A stretch of DNA of 64,000 nucleotides, from assembly GCA_009776305.1 (NCBI GenBank), contig WRLY01000002.1, positions 124,001 to 188,000 of the forward strand. The letters run 5' to 3'. A model generated the notes under the pieces. The model saw nothing but the letters and a program-made list of their open reading frames with translations. It searched no databases and was not told the DNA's origin. Positions 35,114 through 45,942 of this stretch are shown one piece after another. The number at the start of each line of letters is the position of its first letter. Position 1 is the stretch's first letter. The translations under genes were made by a program, and so were the position numbers. The DNA is from Oscillospiraceae bacterium. Its GTDB lineage: Bacteria; Bacillota; Clostridia; Oscillospirales; Ruminococcaceae.

Positions 35114-35578
35114 TTGAAAAAAATAATAATTTTAATTATTATTTCAGTTTTTTTGTTATCCGGTTGCGATGCTTTAAGCAAAACGGTTATTACAATGCCT
35201 GAAGAAACCAGTAAAAATACAGTTGTGGATAATCCCCCGATTAATGAGATTACAAACGAAATAAGCGAAAAATTGGTCGGGAAATATATTGCCGAAAATG
35301 ACTCCGGAGCGTATTTTGAAATTTTGCCTGACGGTAAATTTGAACTTTCGGTCAACGCTCTTTCGGGGTACGCGAAGTATGATGAAGAATCTGTACAGAT
35401 TACCGCTTATTATCAAGAGGACACGAGAGTTGTTATCAGCTTTAGGCTTATAAGCGGCAATTATACTTTTCCGGGCAGTTTTTTGTCGTATGATTTTGAG
35501 GGAGAACCTGACTTTAACTCTTTTAGGTCAATGACTTACAGGTTTTCCGAAAATTTGGATTTTGTTAAGCAAACCTAA
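35114..35578 (+). CDS. Small lipoprotein, unknown function
   Basis: The 154-residue product has a lipoprotein signal peptide with lipobox LSGC (Cys near residue 18), then a Thr/Pro/Glu-rich linker and a beta-rich domain starting LVGKYIAENDSGAYFEILPDG, a pattern seen in many copper-resistance-NlpE-like or lipocalin-like short lipoproteins. Substrate unknown. The start codon is TTG, with AAGGAGA seven bases upstream. Follows miaB by 52 bases. Confidence 0.75.
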   Translation: MKKIIILIIISVFLLSGCDALSKTVITMPEETSKNTVVDNPPINEITNEISEKLVGKYIAENDSGAYFEILPDGKFELSVNALSGYAKYDEESVQITAYYQEDTRVVISFRLISGNYTFPGSFLSYDFEGEPDFNSFRSMTYRFSENLDFVKQT

Positions 35579-35589
35579 ACCCTGTCCTA

Positions 35590-35619
35590 TTCACATTTCC
35601 CCTTTCATAGACATATAAT
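35590..35619 (+). promoter_or_regulatory. Candidate promoter upstream of yunB
   Basis: -35-like TTCACA (35590-35595), an 18-base spacer and -10 TATAAT (35614-35619). Bacillus yunB is SigE-controlled; the sequence CATATAAT at the -10 also partly fits SigE, so which factor uses it is open. Confidence 0.35.
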
Positions 35620-35687
35620 ATATTTTGTTTTACGGCAATTTAGGTTAGTATTAAGGCAAATGGAATTGCTGTTAGGGGGGCGGGCTT

Positions 35688-36347
35688 ATGCTGAATACTG
35701 AAAAAAAATCAAAAAAACGCCTCGGGAAAAGGTTGGTTTTTGTAGGTGCAGTTCTGTTAGTATTCAGTTTTTTCATAGATATGCGGGTGCGTCCGCTTAT
35801 TGAAAGAACGGGCGAATATATGTGCAGGGTGGCGGCGGTCAGAATAATTAACGATGTTATTTATGCCGAGCTTATGAGCGACGCGTATAATTATGACAAT
35901 TTAGTTAATATAACTTATGATTCAAACGGTGAAGTAAAATCAATAAGCGGAGACATGCGAAACATAAACCGTCTGAAGTCCCGCTCGGCGCTGCTTATAA
36001 ACCAATCGGTAGATTTGCTTGACGCTCAGAATATGGGCGTTTCTCTCGGAACGGCGTCGGGAATCAGCGCTTTTTACGGCAGAGGTCCGGTGATTCCGGT
36101 AAGGGTTGTCCCCAAAGGTTATGCTAATGTCGTTTTTTTAAGCGAATTCACCTCCGCAGGTATTAACCAGACCCTGCACCGTATAATTATGGAGGCGGAG
36201 GTTGATATAAGCATGATTATTCCGGGGTTTAACAGCAATGTTACCATAAAGACCGATTATATCATCGCAGAAACCGTAATCGTAGGTAATGTGCCTAAGG
36301 TTTATGCGCAGGTAATAGCCGGAGACGGAGAAATGTTTAAACTGTAG
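35688..36347 (+). CDS. yunB: Sporulation protein YunB
   Basis: The 219-residue product has one N-terminal transmembrane helix (about 14-31) followed by an extracytoplasmic domain. YunB is a SigE-regulated protein of Firmicute sporulation with unknown biochemical role. Landmarks are IINDVIYAELMSD and the C-terminal GFNSNVTIKTDYIIAETVIVG, PKVYAQV. A strong ribosome site (GGGGGGCGGG) precedes the ATG. ligA starts about 20 bases downstream. Confidence 0.9.
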   Translation: MLNTEKKSKKRLGKRLVFVGAVLLVFSFFIDMRVRPLIERTGEYMCRVAAVRIINDVIYAELMSDAYNYDNLVNITYDSNGEVKSISGDMRNINRLKSRSALLINQSVDLLDAQNMGVSLGTASGISAFYGRGPVIPVRVVPKGYANVVFLSEFTSAGINQTLHRIIMEAEVDISMIIPGFNSNVTIKTDYIIAETVIVGNVPKVYAQVIAGDGEMFKL

Positions 36348-38372
<2,025 letters not shown>

Positions 38373-38381
38373 GGACGGCAG

Positions 38382-39506
38382 TCAAATGTCAATTGCAACC
38401 CTTTTAACTCTGTTTCCGACCGCACAGGTAATTTCATACGGAATCGTCCCCAATTTCTCCGCGATATATTCAACGCTTGTTTCTTTGAACTTGTCGGAAT
38501 AAAGCAAAACCTCGTCGCCGACTTTTATTTCTTCAACATGGCTTACATCAATTATAAGCGAATCCATGCAAACCCGACCCAAAACGGGACAAAGTGTGTT
38601 CTTAACTATTGCAAGTCCGCTGTTTGAGTGAAGTCTTGAATATCCGTCGGCATAACCCGCCGGAATTACGGCGGCAAGCCTTTTTTTATCTGCCTTATAA
38701 GTCCTGCCGTAGCTTACAAAATCCCCTGTTTCAAGGGTTCTTAATTGACGTATAACCGATTTAAAGCTCATTACGGGGGAAAGCTTAACCGGCAGGGAAG
38801 GGCAACTTATATTCGGCGAGTATCCGTATAAAATCAGTCCCGCGCGAACATAGTCAGCCTCAAAATCACTGTGGAAAAGTATGCCGCCGCTGTTTTGTGA
38901 ATGGATTTTTAAGCCCCTGCCTTTAGCGGCACAAAGCAGTTTTTCCTGTTGTTTTCGGGTGAAAAGCAAATCTTCGGCGTTAAGGCTGTCGGCGCAGGAA
39001 AAATGGGTGTATACCGCTTCACATTTTAGTTCCGTTAGTGATAAAATTTCTTCCAATTCTCCCTCTGTGTTGATTCCCACGCGATTCATTCCGGTGTTTA
39101 GTTTAATATGCGCTCGGATTTTACGGCGAACTGCCGACGGCAATTTTACCGCGCTGCTATTGAGCTCTCTTGCGTAATCAATGTCTCCAACTGTCAAAAT
39201 AAAGTTGTTTTCAACCACTTTTTGAAGATATTCCTTTTCGGTAAAGCCGAAAATCAATATTTGGCTGTCTCCTACGTATTCTTTTATGTGCAAAGCCTCC
39301 TCAATACATGAAACCGCGAAGAAATTTACTTCCGTTTTTTTTAGTTCCGGACAGATTATATTATCGCCGTGACCGTAGGCGTTGGCTTTTACCACCGCTA
39401 TTATTTCTTTATTAGGGGCGAGGCGGCGGATTTCCCCGACATTAGCCCTTAAAGCCGAAAGGTTAATTTCTGCCCATGTTCTTTTATTGAAACTCTCAGA
39501 AAACAT
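38382..39506 (-). CDS. alr: Alanine racemase
   Basis: A PLP enzyme making D-alanine for peptidoglycan. The 374-residue product has the PLP lysine in VVKANAYGHG near residue 39 and the C-terminal domain segment VLGRVCMDSLIIDVS. Length is normal. It converges with ligA, nine bases apart, with no obvious terminator. Confidence 0.96.
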   Translation of the reverse strand: MFSESFNKRTWAEINLSALRANVGEIRRLAPNKEIIAVVKANAYGHGDNIICPELKKTEVNFFAVSCIEEALHIKEYVGDSQILIFGFTEKEYLQKVVENNFILTVGDIDYARELNSSAVKLPSAVRRKIRAHIKLNTGMNRVGINTEGELEEILSLTELKCEAVYTHFSCADSLNAEDLLFTRKQQEKLLCAAKGRGLKIHSQNSGGILFHSDFEADYVRAGLILYGYSPNISCPSLPVKLSPVMSFKSVIRQLRTLETGDFVSYGRTYKADKKRLAAVIPAGYADGYSRLHSNSGLAIVKNTLCPVLGRVCMDSLIIDVSHVEEIKVGDEVLLYSDKFKETSVEYIAEKLGTIPYEITCAVGNRVKRVAIDI

Positions 39507-39619
39507 AAACTACCTCAAATTCCATATTGTATTTTTTCATAATATGTGGTAAAATAAAAATATAACACATTCATTATACACATTTTTGCTCCTTTATGCA
39601 ATAGTTTACGGAGGCTGTG

Positions 39620-40513
39620 ATGTCATTTAAAAAAGCTGTAAGAAAAAGAAGTAACTGGTATATCTACCTTTTGACTTTTATGATAACCTTTGTAATTCTC
39701 AGTTTTGTTATTTACAATATTCGGGATTACCTCTTTCCCGCGAGAAATTTTCCCGTGACGTCGGGCTCTTCAATGGATATTCGTCCCGATGCTTCTTTCA
39801 ATTCTACAACCCTGCTCATGCTTTCGGAAAACAAAGGCGGAATCCCCGAGTATTATATGCTGCTCAATTACCGCCCGAGAGATGAGGTGATACTGCTTGT
39901 TCCTTTAAGGACCAATCTTTACGCAACTGCGGGTAACGTAAGCGGAACTCTTAATGACGTTTACAGGTCAAGCGGTTCGGGCGGGGTAATGGCGGCTTTG
40001 AGAACCGCTGTGGGCGTAGAGTGCGACCACTACATAAAGTTTGACAAGTCTTCTTTTATAGGGTTTGTCGATTCATTGGGAACTGCACCGGTCAATATTC
40101 CATATAACCTGACAGGTGAAGGAGGCATGGATTTTTATGTCGGTCCTCAGGAGCTTTCGGGAGAGGCGTTATATAATTATATAACCTACCCCGATTTTAA
40201 TAATCCGGGAGAGGATTACCGCTATACCGTTCAGGGTACGGCTATTTCAAATCTTATAAACAAAAACAGCCGCAACCTTTCGGTAATTCAGCTTCAAACC
40301 CTTTTCAACAAGATTTTGAACACCACCGACACCAGCCTTGAATTTGCCGATTTCACTAAAAATCAACACGCGTATCTTTACACCACGCAGAACAGTTTTA
40401 ATATAGCCGATTATTATATCCCGAGCGGAACGACCGATGAAGCGGGATATTTCAACCTCTCGGAAAACGCCGTCGCGACGATTTGGGACAGATTCGGAAT
40501 GAGAGAGCAATAA
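39620..40513 (+). CDS. LytR-CpsA-Psr (LCP)-like membrane protein
   Basis: The 297-residue product has one N-terminal transmembrane helix (about 14-36), then an extracellular LCP-type domain (LMLSENKGGIPEYYMLLNYRP, VILLVPLRTNLYA, GTLNDVYRSSGSGGVMAALR, FVDSLGTAPVNIP). LCP enzymes transfer undecaprenyl-linked polymers to the wall. The canonical RSDTMM and SIPRD sequences are altered, so activity is uncertain. The ATG at 39620 has GGAGG five bases upstream; an in-frame GTG at 39617 is too close. Confidence 0.82.
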   Translation: MSFKKAVRKRSNWYIYLLTFMITFVILSFVIYNIRDYLFPARNFPVTSGSSMDIRPDASFNSTTLLMLSENKGGIPEYYMLLNYRPRDEVILLVPLRTNLYATAGNVSGTLNDVYRSSGSGGVMAALRTAVGVECDHYIKFDKSSFIGFVDSLGTAPVNIPYNLTGEGGMDFYVGPQELSGEALYNYITYPDFNNPGEDYRYTVQGTAISNLINKNSRNLSVIQLQTLFNKILNTTDTSLEFADFTKNQHAYLYTTQNSFNIADYYIPSGTTDEAGYFNLSENAVATIWDRFGMREQ

Positions 40514-40521
40514 CAAGCAAA

Positions 40522-40547
40522 ACGCCGCTTTTATTAAAAAGCGGCGT
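40522..40547. terminator. Bidirectional terminator between the LCP-like gene and comFB
   Basis: Eleven-base perfect arms ACGCCGCTTTT (40522-40532) and AAAAGCGGCGT (40537-40547) around a four-base loop. The downstream T-tract is modest on the plus side. Confidence 0.7.
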
Positions 40548-40553
40548 AGTTTA

Positions 40554-40826
40554 TTACTTCAGATTATGACGAGGTCTTTTGGTAACGTATTCTATAGCGT
40601 TTATAACCGCAACGTCTATATCAAGGACATTCTGCCTGACCATCTGCTGGTCGATTTTCGTGAAAAGCTCGCCCTTTGTGGTGCTTACATATTTGGGCGG
40701 AAGATTATTAAGGGCAATGCACTTTATATCCTCTATGCACTGTTCGCAGGAGCAATATTCTTCACTCTTATAGCGCTCTTCCATGCGAAGCTCAACCATT
40801 TTTTCCATCATATTGATAAAAGCCAT
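40554..40826 (-). CDS. comFB: ComFB-family protein
   Basis: The 90-residue product matches the late-competence ComFB family (PF10719 type) with four cysteines in CSCEQCIEDIKC, probably a zinc site, and ALNNLPPKYV following. In Bacillus comFB lies in a competence operon; here it is alone. The role in Clostridia is unclear; some ComFB-like proteins bind cyclic dinucleotides. Strong ribosome site GGGGGGA before the ATG. Confidence 0.85.
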   Translation of the reverse strand: MAFINMMEKMVELRMEERYKSEEYCSCEQCIEDIKCIALNNLPPKYVSTTKGELFTKIDQQMVRQNVLDIDVAVINAIEYVTKRPRHNLK

Positions 40827-40976
40827 AAAAATCCCCCCATTAAATTAATACTACACCTTTTTTTATCTTTTGTCAATACTTTTGTCGTTAAAATTAAAAC
40901 CTTATAAATAATATTTTTACGCTCTGACTTGTTTCAATCCGCCCGATGTTGCCCGTTGTAAAAGCTGTAGGTTTTT

Positions 40977-41169
40977 TCACCTCCTCTTATCCGACCTCCC
41001 AAGCATATAATCTAAGCTCACATCATAACAGACCGCCAGTTTAATACCCACGTCGAAAGGAATTTCCCTATCGCCCGTAGGAGCTTTGGCTTATTTTTAA
41101 TTGTTTAGCCATGTCGCCCTGTGTTAAACTTTTTTCTTTGCGTAAAGTCTTGATTCTCGGAAATTTCAT
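40977..41169 (-). pseudogene. Frameshifted XRE-family helix-turn-helix regulator
   Basis: From an ATG at 41169 (ribosome site AGGAGG) the frame reads a typical XRE start (KTLRKEKSLTQGDMAKQLKI, then SQSSYGR) and hits TAG at 41068-41070. The continuation, REIPFDVGIKLAVCYDVSLD then YMLGRSDKRR, is intact in another frame and ends with TGA at 40977-40979. Joined, the two parts make a normal XRE protein of about 65 residues, so a small deletion near 41070 has broken the gene, or the sequence has an error there. Divergent from the intact XRE gene at 41310. Confidence 0.75.
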
Positions 41170-41183
41170 GATAGCCTCCTGTT

Positions 41184-41212
41184 TTGACAAATATTGAAAA
41201 GTGTGTTATACT
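41184..41212 (+). promoter_or_regulatory. Sigma-A promoter for the XRE regulator
   Basis: Perfect -35 TTGACA (41184-41189), a 17-base spacer and -10 TATACT (41207-41212), about 100 bases upstream of the regulator start. Confidence 0.7.
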
Positions 41213-41269
41213 AATTAAGTCTATATTGATTATAGTTCCCATTCGGGAAATAGTCAATGGGTTTTGAGG

Positions 41270-41295
41270 AAATATTTCTCTATGGAGAAATATTT
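41270..41295 (+). promoter_or_regulatory. Perfect dyad, candidate XRE operator or leader hairpin
   Basis: Arms AAATATTTCTC (41270-41280) and GAGAAATATTT (41285-41295) are perfectly complementary, four bases apart, ending next to the GGAGG ribosome site. A second, shorter dyad (TTCCC/GGGAA) lies near 41236-41249. Both are suitable for autoregulation. Confidence 0.55.
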
Positions 41296-41309
41296 GGAGG
41301 ATTGCATAA

Positions 41310-41525
41310 ATGTTTGCTGAGATTTTTGTGAAACATATACAAAACAAAGGGGTGACGCCGTACAGAATAGCCAAAGAAACAGGTATATCGCAGGGGTTGA
41401 TGGGTCATTATAAACTTGGCGAAAAAACCCCCACCGCCGATAATTTAGTCAAAATCGCCGATTATCTCGATGTTTCAATAGATTATTTATTGGGCAGGAC
41501 CGAAAACCCAAAAATCAACAAGTAA
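41310..41525 (+). CDS. XRE-family transcriptional regulator
   Basis: The 71-residue, single-domain helix-turn-helix protein (NKGVTPYRIAKETGISQGLM, then YLDVSIDYLLGRTENP) resembles Cro/C1-type repressors. The ribosome site is GGAGG with good spacing. No phage, toxin or restriction genes are adjacent. Its C-terminal LDVSIDYLLGR echoes YDVSLDYMLGR in the broken divergent relative. Confidence 0.9.
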   Translation: MFAEIFVKHIQNKGVTPYRIAKETGISQGLMGHYKLGEKTPTADNLVKIADYLDVSIDYLLGRTENPKINK

Positions 41526-41530
41526 CCAAA

Positions 41531-41560
41531 TGTAGGGGCGGCTAACCTGCCGCCCCTACA
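41531..41560. repeat. GC-rich palindrome of dispersed-repeat type
   Basis: Arms GTAGGGGCGG (41532-41541) and CCGCCCCTAC (41550-41559), extended by one T-A pair, flank an eight-base centre, just after the XRE gene. No T-run follows, so it is a doubtful terminator. Fragments such as TAGGGGCGG or TAGGGACGG occur after other genes here (about 38371 and 55492). Confidence 0.6.
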
Positions 41561-41587
41561 TAATCATACCTGCGTACAAAAAAACAC

Positions 41588-41616
41588 TTGTAAAAAAAAG
41601 TAAAATATGCTATAAT
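41588..41616 (+). promoter_or_regulatory. Sigma-A promoter for hom
   Basis: -35 TTGTAA (41588-41593), a 17-base spacer and perfect -10 TATAAT (41611-41616), 43 bases upstream of hom. Confidence 0.6.
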
Positions 41617-41658
41617 ATTTTTTGTTGACTGATACTTAGAGGGGAGAGTTCTTTTCAC

Positions 41659-42903
41659 ATGTCCAAAACTGCTAAAATCGCCATTTTGGGCTTCGGAACC
41701 GTTGGCTCGGGAACCGTTGAAGTCTTTTATAAAAATAAATCCGCTTATGAAAAAAGCACGGGACAAATTTTTGATATTAAATATATTCTTGATATGCGTG
41801 ATTTTCCGGACAGTCCTTACGCCGATAAGTTGGTTAAGGATTTCGATATAATCGTGGACGACCCCGAAGTAACCGTGGTTGCGGAGCTTATTGGCGGCAA
41901 CACTTTTGCCTACGATTATGTGAAACGGGCGCTTTCAGCGGGAAAATGCGTGGTAACTTCAAACAAGGAATTAGTCGCCGCCAAAGGTGCGGAGTTGCTT
42001 AAAATCGCCCGTGAAAAAAACGTCAACTTTTTCTTTGAAGCCAGTGTGGGCGGTGGTATTCCTATTATCAGACCGCTTCAGCAGTGCCTGATGTCCGACC
42101 AAATCATTTCAATAGCGGGTATTCTGAATGGCACTACCAACTATATTCTTACAAAAATGCTTAAAGAAGGGGCGGAATTTCCCGAAGTTTTAGCCAAAGC
42201 GCAGGAACTCGGCTATGCCGAGCGCGACCCCGAAGCCGATGTGAGCGGCGGTGACGCCTGCTGTAAAATTTGCATTTTGGCGTCGCTTGCTTTCGGGCAA
42301 CACGTTTACCCGCAAGATGTATATACCGCCGGAATAACGTCAATAACCAAGGAAGACGCCGAATACGCCTCCTCGTGGGGTGGAGTAATAAAATTAATTG
42401 CTTCTGCAAAGAAGCTTGAAGGATTGCCTCCGGAGGCGCGTCGATTGGAAATAATTGTTTCGCCGATGTTTGTCCCTTTTGAAAGTCAGCTTTCGGGTGT
42501 GGACGATGTATTCAACGCTATTTTGGTAAAGGGTGAAGCCACAGGGGAAGTCGTTTTCTACGGCAGAGGCGCTGGGAAATTCCCTACTGCCAGCGCGGTT
42601 GTGGCGGATATTCTGAACGCTTTGAAATCAAGAGATTCTGCAAAAAAACTAAGTTGGGAAGACAGTGGGCATGATGATTATGTAATTAATTATAAGTCGC
42701 AGAAACACAGATTTTACCTTCGCTTAAATAACGCCAATAAGGCAAGCGTCAAAAAATTATTCGGTGAAGTGAATTTCCTAAACCGCAAAAACGAACCCGA
42801 AAACGAAATTGCGTTCATAACGCCCGAAATAAGCGGCGGAGAGCTTGAAGAGAAATGCAAAAACCTTAAAATCTCAGGCAAAATGCCGGTTTTAGAACTG
42901 TAA
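41659..42903 (+). CDS. hom: Homoserine dehydrogenase
   Basis: Reduces aspartate semialdehyde to homoserine for threonine and methionine synthesis. The 414-residue product has the N-terminal NAD(P) motif ILGFGTVGSGTVE, the catalytic region NGTTNYILTKM near residue 158 and AERDPEADVSGGDACCK, and a C-terminal ACT-like segment that usually binds threonine for feedback control. AGAGGGGAG precedes the ATG. Followed by pyrH with a 58-base gap. Confidence 0.96.
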   Translation: MSKTAKIAILGFGTVGSGTVEVFYKNKSAYEKSTGQIFDIKYILDMRDFPDSPYADKLVKDFDIIVDDPEVTVVAELIGGNTFAYDYVKRALSAGKCVVTSNKELVAAKGAELLKIAREKNVNFFFEASVGGGIPIIRPLQQCLMSDQIISIAGILNGTTNYILTKMLKEGAEFPEVLAKAQELGYAERDPEADVSGGDACCKICILASLAFGQHVYPQDVYTAGITSITKEDAEYASSWGGVIKLIASAKKLEGLPPEARRLEIIVSPMFVPFESQLSGVDDVFNAILVKGEATGEVVFYGRGAGKFPTASAVVADILNALKSRDSAKKLSWEDSGHDDYVINYKSQKHRFYLRLNNANKASVKKLFGEVNFLNRKNEPENEIAFITPEISGGELEEKCKNLKISGKMPVLEL

Positions 42904-42961
42904 ACATTATTACGCTCAATGCAATCGGTAAAAATTTATTCATAGCAATAAGGAGGGGAAA

Positions 42962-43675
42962 ATGTCTGAAAAACCAAAATACAAGCGGGTTATTCTGAAA
43001 CTGTCGGGTGAAGCGCTCGGGGGTGAACGAAAAATTGGGCTTGACATGGAAACCGTGACCGAAATCTGTAAAAGTATTAAAAAATGCCATGACGCAGGTG
43101 TGCAAATAGGCGTCGTAGTCGGCGGGGGAAACTTTTGGCGGGGCAGAACCAGTGAAAACATGGATAAAGTACGCACCGACCAAATAGGTATGCTTGCCAC
43201 TGCTATGAACGCGCTGGCGGTTGGAGATACGCTTGAAAGTCTCGGTTGTGAGGTTCGTGTGCAGACGGCAATCATTATGTCTCAAATTGCCGAGCCTTAC
43301 ATAAGGCAGAAGGCTTTGCGTCACTTTGAAAAGGGCAGGATTGTCATTTTCGGTTGCGGTACGGGGAATCCGTTCTTCACTACCGACTCTGCGGCGGCGC
43401 TTCGTGCGGCGGAGCTTGACGCAGACATCATGCTCAAAGCTACAATGGTTGATGGTGTTTTTGACAAAGACCCCAATAAATTTGAAGATGCGGTAAAATA
43501 TGAAACCCTCAGGCATAAGGATATTTTAGTTAACGGTTTGCGGGTTATGGACGGTACGGCGGCGGCAATGTGTTTTGATAATAACACCCCGCTCATCGTC
43601 TTTAACCTTGATAATCCCGACAATATCTATCTCGCCGTTATGGGCGAAAAAATAGGCACGACTGTAATTATGTAG
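42962..43675 (+). CDS. pyrH: UMP kinase
   Basis: Phosphorylates UMP to UDP. The 237-residue amino-acid-kinase-fold protein starts YKRVILKLSGEALGG and has GVVVGGGNFWRG and the TTDSAAALRAAELDAD segment. AAGGAGGGG precedes the ATG. pyrH-frr-uppS-cdsA-dxr-rseP is the conserved bacterial order; tsf and rpsB are not upstream here, hom is. Confidence 0.97.
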   Translation: MSEKPKYKRVILKLSGEALGGERKIGLDMETVTEICKSIKKCHDAGVQIGVVVGGGNFWRGRTSENMDKVRTDQIGMLATAMNALAVGDTLESLGCEVRVQTAIIMSQIAEPYIRQKALRHFEKGRIVIFGCGTGNPFFTTDSAAALRAAELDADIMLKATMVDGVFDKDPNKFEDAVKYETLRHKDILVNGLRVMDGTAAAMCFDNNTPLIVFNLDNPDNIYLAVMGEKIGTTVIM

Positions 43676-43738
43676 CCGTCGCGCCGCCACCGGAAAAATA
43701 AGCAGTTAAATATAATCAAATGAAAGGAATACATTACA

Positions 43739-44293
43739 ATGAGTGAAGTTGTCAGCAAAGCAACCCAAAAAATGGATAAAATCATAACCGGCTTGGAAAC
43801 CGAATTTTCTACGATAAGAGCAGGACGAGCCAATCCTGCGGTTTTGAGCAAAATCAGCGTTGATTATTACGGTGCGCCTACTCCGATTAGCGGTTTGGCG
43901 TCGGTTTCGGTGTCGGAGGCTCGGATTTTGGTGATTCAGCCTTATGACGCGTCGTCGCTTAAAGCTATTGAAAAAGCAATCCTTTCTTCCGACATAGGAA
44001 TCAATCCTACCAATGACGGAAAGGTTCTGCGTATTGTTTTTCCTCAGCTTACCGAGGAGCGCAGAAAAGAAATTGTTAAGCAGATTAATAAATATGGCGA
44101 AAGCGCAAAGGTCGCCGTGCGTAACGTCCGTCGTGAAGCACTTGATAAATTCAAAGATATGAAGAAAAAATCTGAAATAACCGAAGATGATATGAAAGAT
44201 TACGAAAAGCAAATGCAAAAGCTTACCGATAAAAATATTGAAAAAATAGAAAAAATATGCGGTGATAAAGAAAAAGAAATAATGAAAGTATAG
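43739..44293 (+). CDS. frr: Ribosome recycling factor
   Basis: The 184-residue RRF splits post-termination ribosomes with EF-G. The N-terminal FSTIRAGRANPAVLSKISVDYYG and the C-terminal YEKQMQKLTDKNIEKIEKI are typical. AAAGGAA precedes the ATG. Normal length. Confidence 0.97.
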   Translation: MSEVVSKATQKMDKIITGLETEFSTIRAGRANPAVLSKISVDYYGAPTPISGLASVSVSEARILVIQPYDASSLKAIEKAILSSDIGINPTNDGKVLRIVFPQLTEERRKEIVKQINKYGESAKVAVRNVRREALDKFKDMKKKSEITEDDMKDYEKQMQKLTDKNIEKIEKICGDKEKEIMKV

Positions 44294-44320
44294 CCGCTGA
44301 CAGTATTAAAAATTAATAAT

Positions 44321-45004
44321 ATGAAAAACATGAATCTTCCTCTGCACGTAGGCATTATAATGGACGGAAACGGGCGTTGGGCTAAAAAGCGCGGACTTCC
44401 GAGAAAAATAGGTCACGGTGAGGGCGCTAAGGTTTTTAAAAAGTGCGTGGATTATTGCATTGAACTTGAGCTTAATTACGTAACCTTTTATGCCTTTTCG
44501 ACCGAAAACAAAAATCGCTCAAAAGACGAAGTTGATGCGCTTATAAAGTTGTTTGACGAGTATCTTGACGATATTCGGAAAATGAACGATAAGAATGTTA
44601 AGTTGCGATTTTTGGGGGATTTGGAATTCTTCCCAGAAAAGACGCGGAAAAAAATGTTGGACGCCGAAAATGCAACAGGGAATAATACCGGCTTAAAATG
44701 CAATATTGCGGTGAATTACGGCGGGAGAAACGAGATTCTTCACGCTGTAAGCAGGATTGTTTCGGAAAATGTTCGGGAATTAACCGAAGAAGAATTCGGG
44801 AATTATCTTTACACAAGCGGTATGCCCGACGTAGATTTAATAATTCGCACCGGCGGGGAGCGTAGAATTTCAAATTTTCTGCTCTGGCAGGCGGCTTACG
44901 CCGAGTATGTTTTTTCGGACGTTTTGTGGCCTGATTTTAAGAAAAAAGACCTGGAAGAGGCGCTGAAAGCTTTCGCCGCACGAAACAGGCGTTTCGGTAA
45001 GTGA
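44321..45004 (+). CDS. uppS: Undecaprenyl diphosphate synthase
   Basis: A cis-prenyltransferase making the C55 lipid carrier for wall synthesis. The 227-residue product contains HVGIIMDGNGRWAKKRG near the N-terminus, ATP-independent substrate residues in FYAFSTENKNRSKDEV, and LIIRTGGERRISNFLLWQAA near the C-terminus. The start is uncertain: an ATG at 44330 in the same frame is also possible, and neither has a clear ribosome site. Confidence 0.95.
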   Translation: MKNMNLPLHVGIIMDGNGRWAKKRGLPRKIGHGEGAKVFKKCVDYCIELELNYVTFYAFSTENKNRSKDEVDALIKLFDEYLDDIRKMNDKNVKLRFLGDLEFFPEKTRKKMLDAENATGNNTGLKCNIAVNYGGRNEILHAVSRIVSENVRELTEEEFGNYLYTSGMPDVDLIIRTGGERRISNFLLWQAAYAEYVFSDVLWPDFKKKDLEEALKAFAARNRRFGK

Positions 45005-45064
45005 AAAATTAGAGCCTGTATTAAATATCTTTAATTTTAAACTGTTTGTAAGGAGGCATGATTT

Positions 45065-45913
45065 TTGGTTAGAAGAATAGTTTCGGCGCTGGTAGCGGCT
45101 ACTTTGGGAATAATTGTTTTAATCCTTGATTTTAAGCCTCTTTACACCGTCATAATTTCTGTGCTGTCGGTAGTCGCCGTTTATGAAATATTTGTGGCTA
45201 CCAAGTACATTAAGAATAAAGTTATTTCAACTTTCAGCCTTATTTTTGTATTGGTAGTGCCGTCGATTTTTATAAATGTAAGACTTAGGGAAAATTTGCC
45301 TGCGATAAGCTTTTTTTTCCTGCTCGTTTTATTCGTAATAATGATTTATATGCACGAAAAGATTTCGTTTGAGGGAGTTTCGTTAGTTATCCTTGTTTCG
45401 CTTTGCATACCGCTTTCGCTTTCCTGTCTTTTGTTTACCCGACTGTTTTCGGAAGAACACGGTATGTTTTTTATGATATTCACGCTTTTGGCGATTTGGG
45501 TCGGCGACGCGGGCGCTTATTTTATCGGAACTGCTTTCGGCAAGCATAAAATGGTGCCGAAAATCAGTCCGAAAAAAACATGGGAAGGCTTTTTCGGCGG
45601 ACTGTTCTGTTCGGGGCTTATCGGTATTATCGCGCCTAATGTTTATGAAATGTTATACCAAAATTTTTCAGGCGGAACAGTTATAACCACTGATAAAATA
45701 TTTTTCGTAGGAACGGCGGTTATCTGCTCGGTTTTGGGTGTAGTAGGCGATTTTTCGGCGTCGATTGTAAAGCGGCAGTGTGCCGTTAAGGATTTCGGCA
45801 ATATTTTGCCCGGTCACGGCGGCGTGCTTGACAGATTCGACTCGGTGCTGTTTGCCGCGCCGTTCATGTATCAGATGTTGCATTATTATTTTCCGCTCGC
45901 AGTGATGGGGTAG
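45065..45913 (+). CDS. cdsA: Phosphatidate cytidylyltransferase
   Basis: Makes CDP-diacylglycerol for phospholipids. The 282-residue polytopic protein ends with the signature VKDFGNILPGHGGVLDRFDS, and has SPKKTWEGFFGG before it. The start codon is TTG at 45065, eight bases after AGGAGG; an ATG just upstream (45058) runs into a stop within four codons. Confidence 0.94.
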   Translation: MVRRIVSALVAATLGIIVLILDFKPLYTVIISVLSVVAVYEIFVATKYIKNKVISTFSLIFVLVVPSIFINVRLRENLPAISFFFLLVLFVIMIYMHEKISFEGVSLVILVSLCIPLSLSCLLFTRLFSEEHGMFFMIFTLLAIWVGDAGAYFIGTAFGKHKMVPKISPKKTWEGFFGGLFCSGLIGIIAPNVYEMLYQNFSGGTVITTDKIFFVGTAVICSVLGVVGDFSASIVKRQCAVKDFGNILPGHGGVLDRFDSVLFAAPFMYQMLHYYFPLAVMG

Positions 45914-45942
45914 AAATTTATATTAGGCGAGGTATGAAATAA

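Noticed and set aside
41310-41525. Toxin-antitoxin antitoxin
   Set aside because: No toxin-like gene is adjacent on either side.
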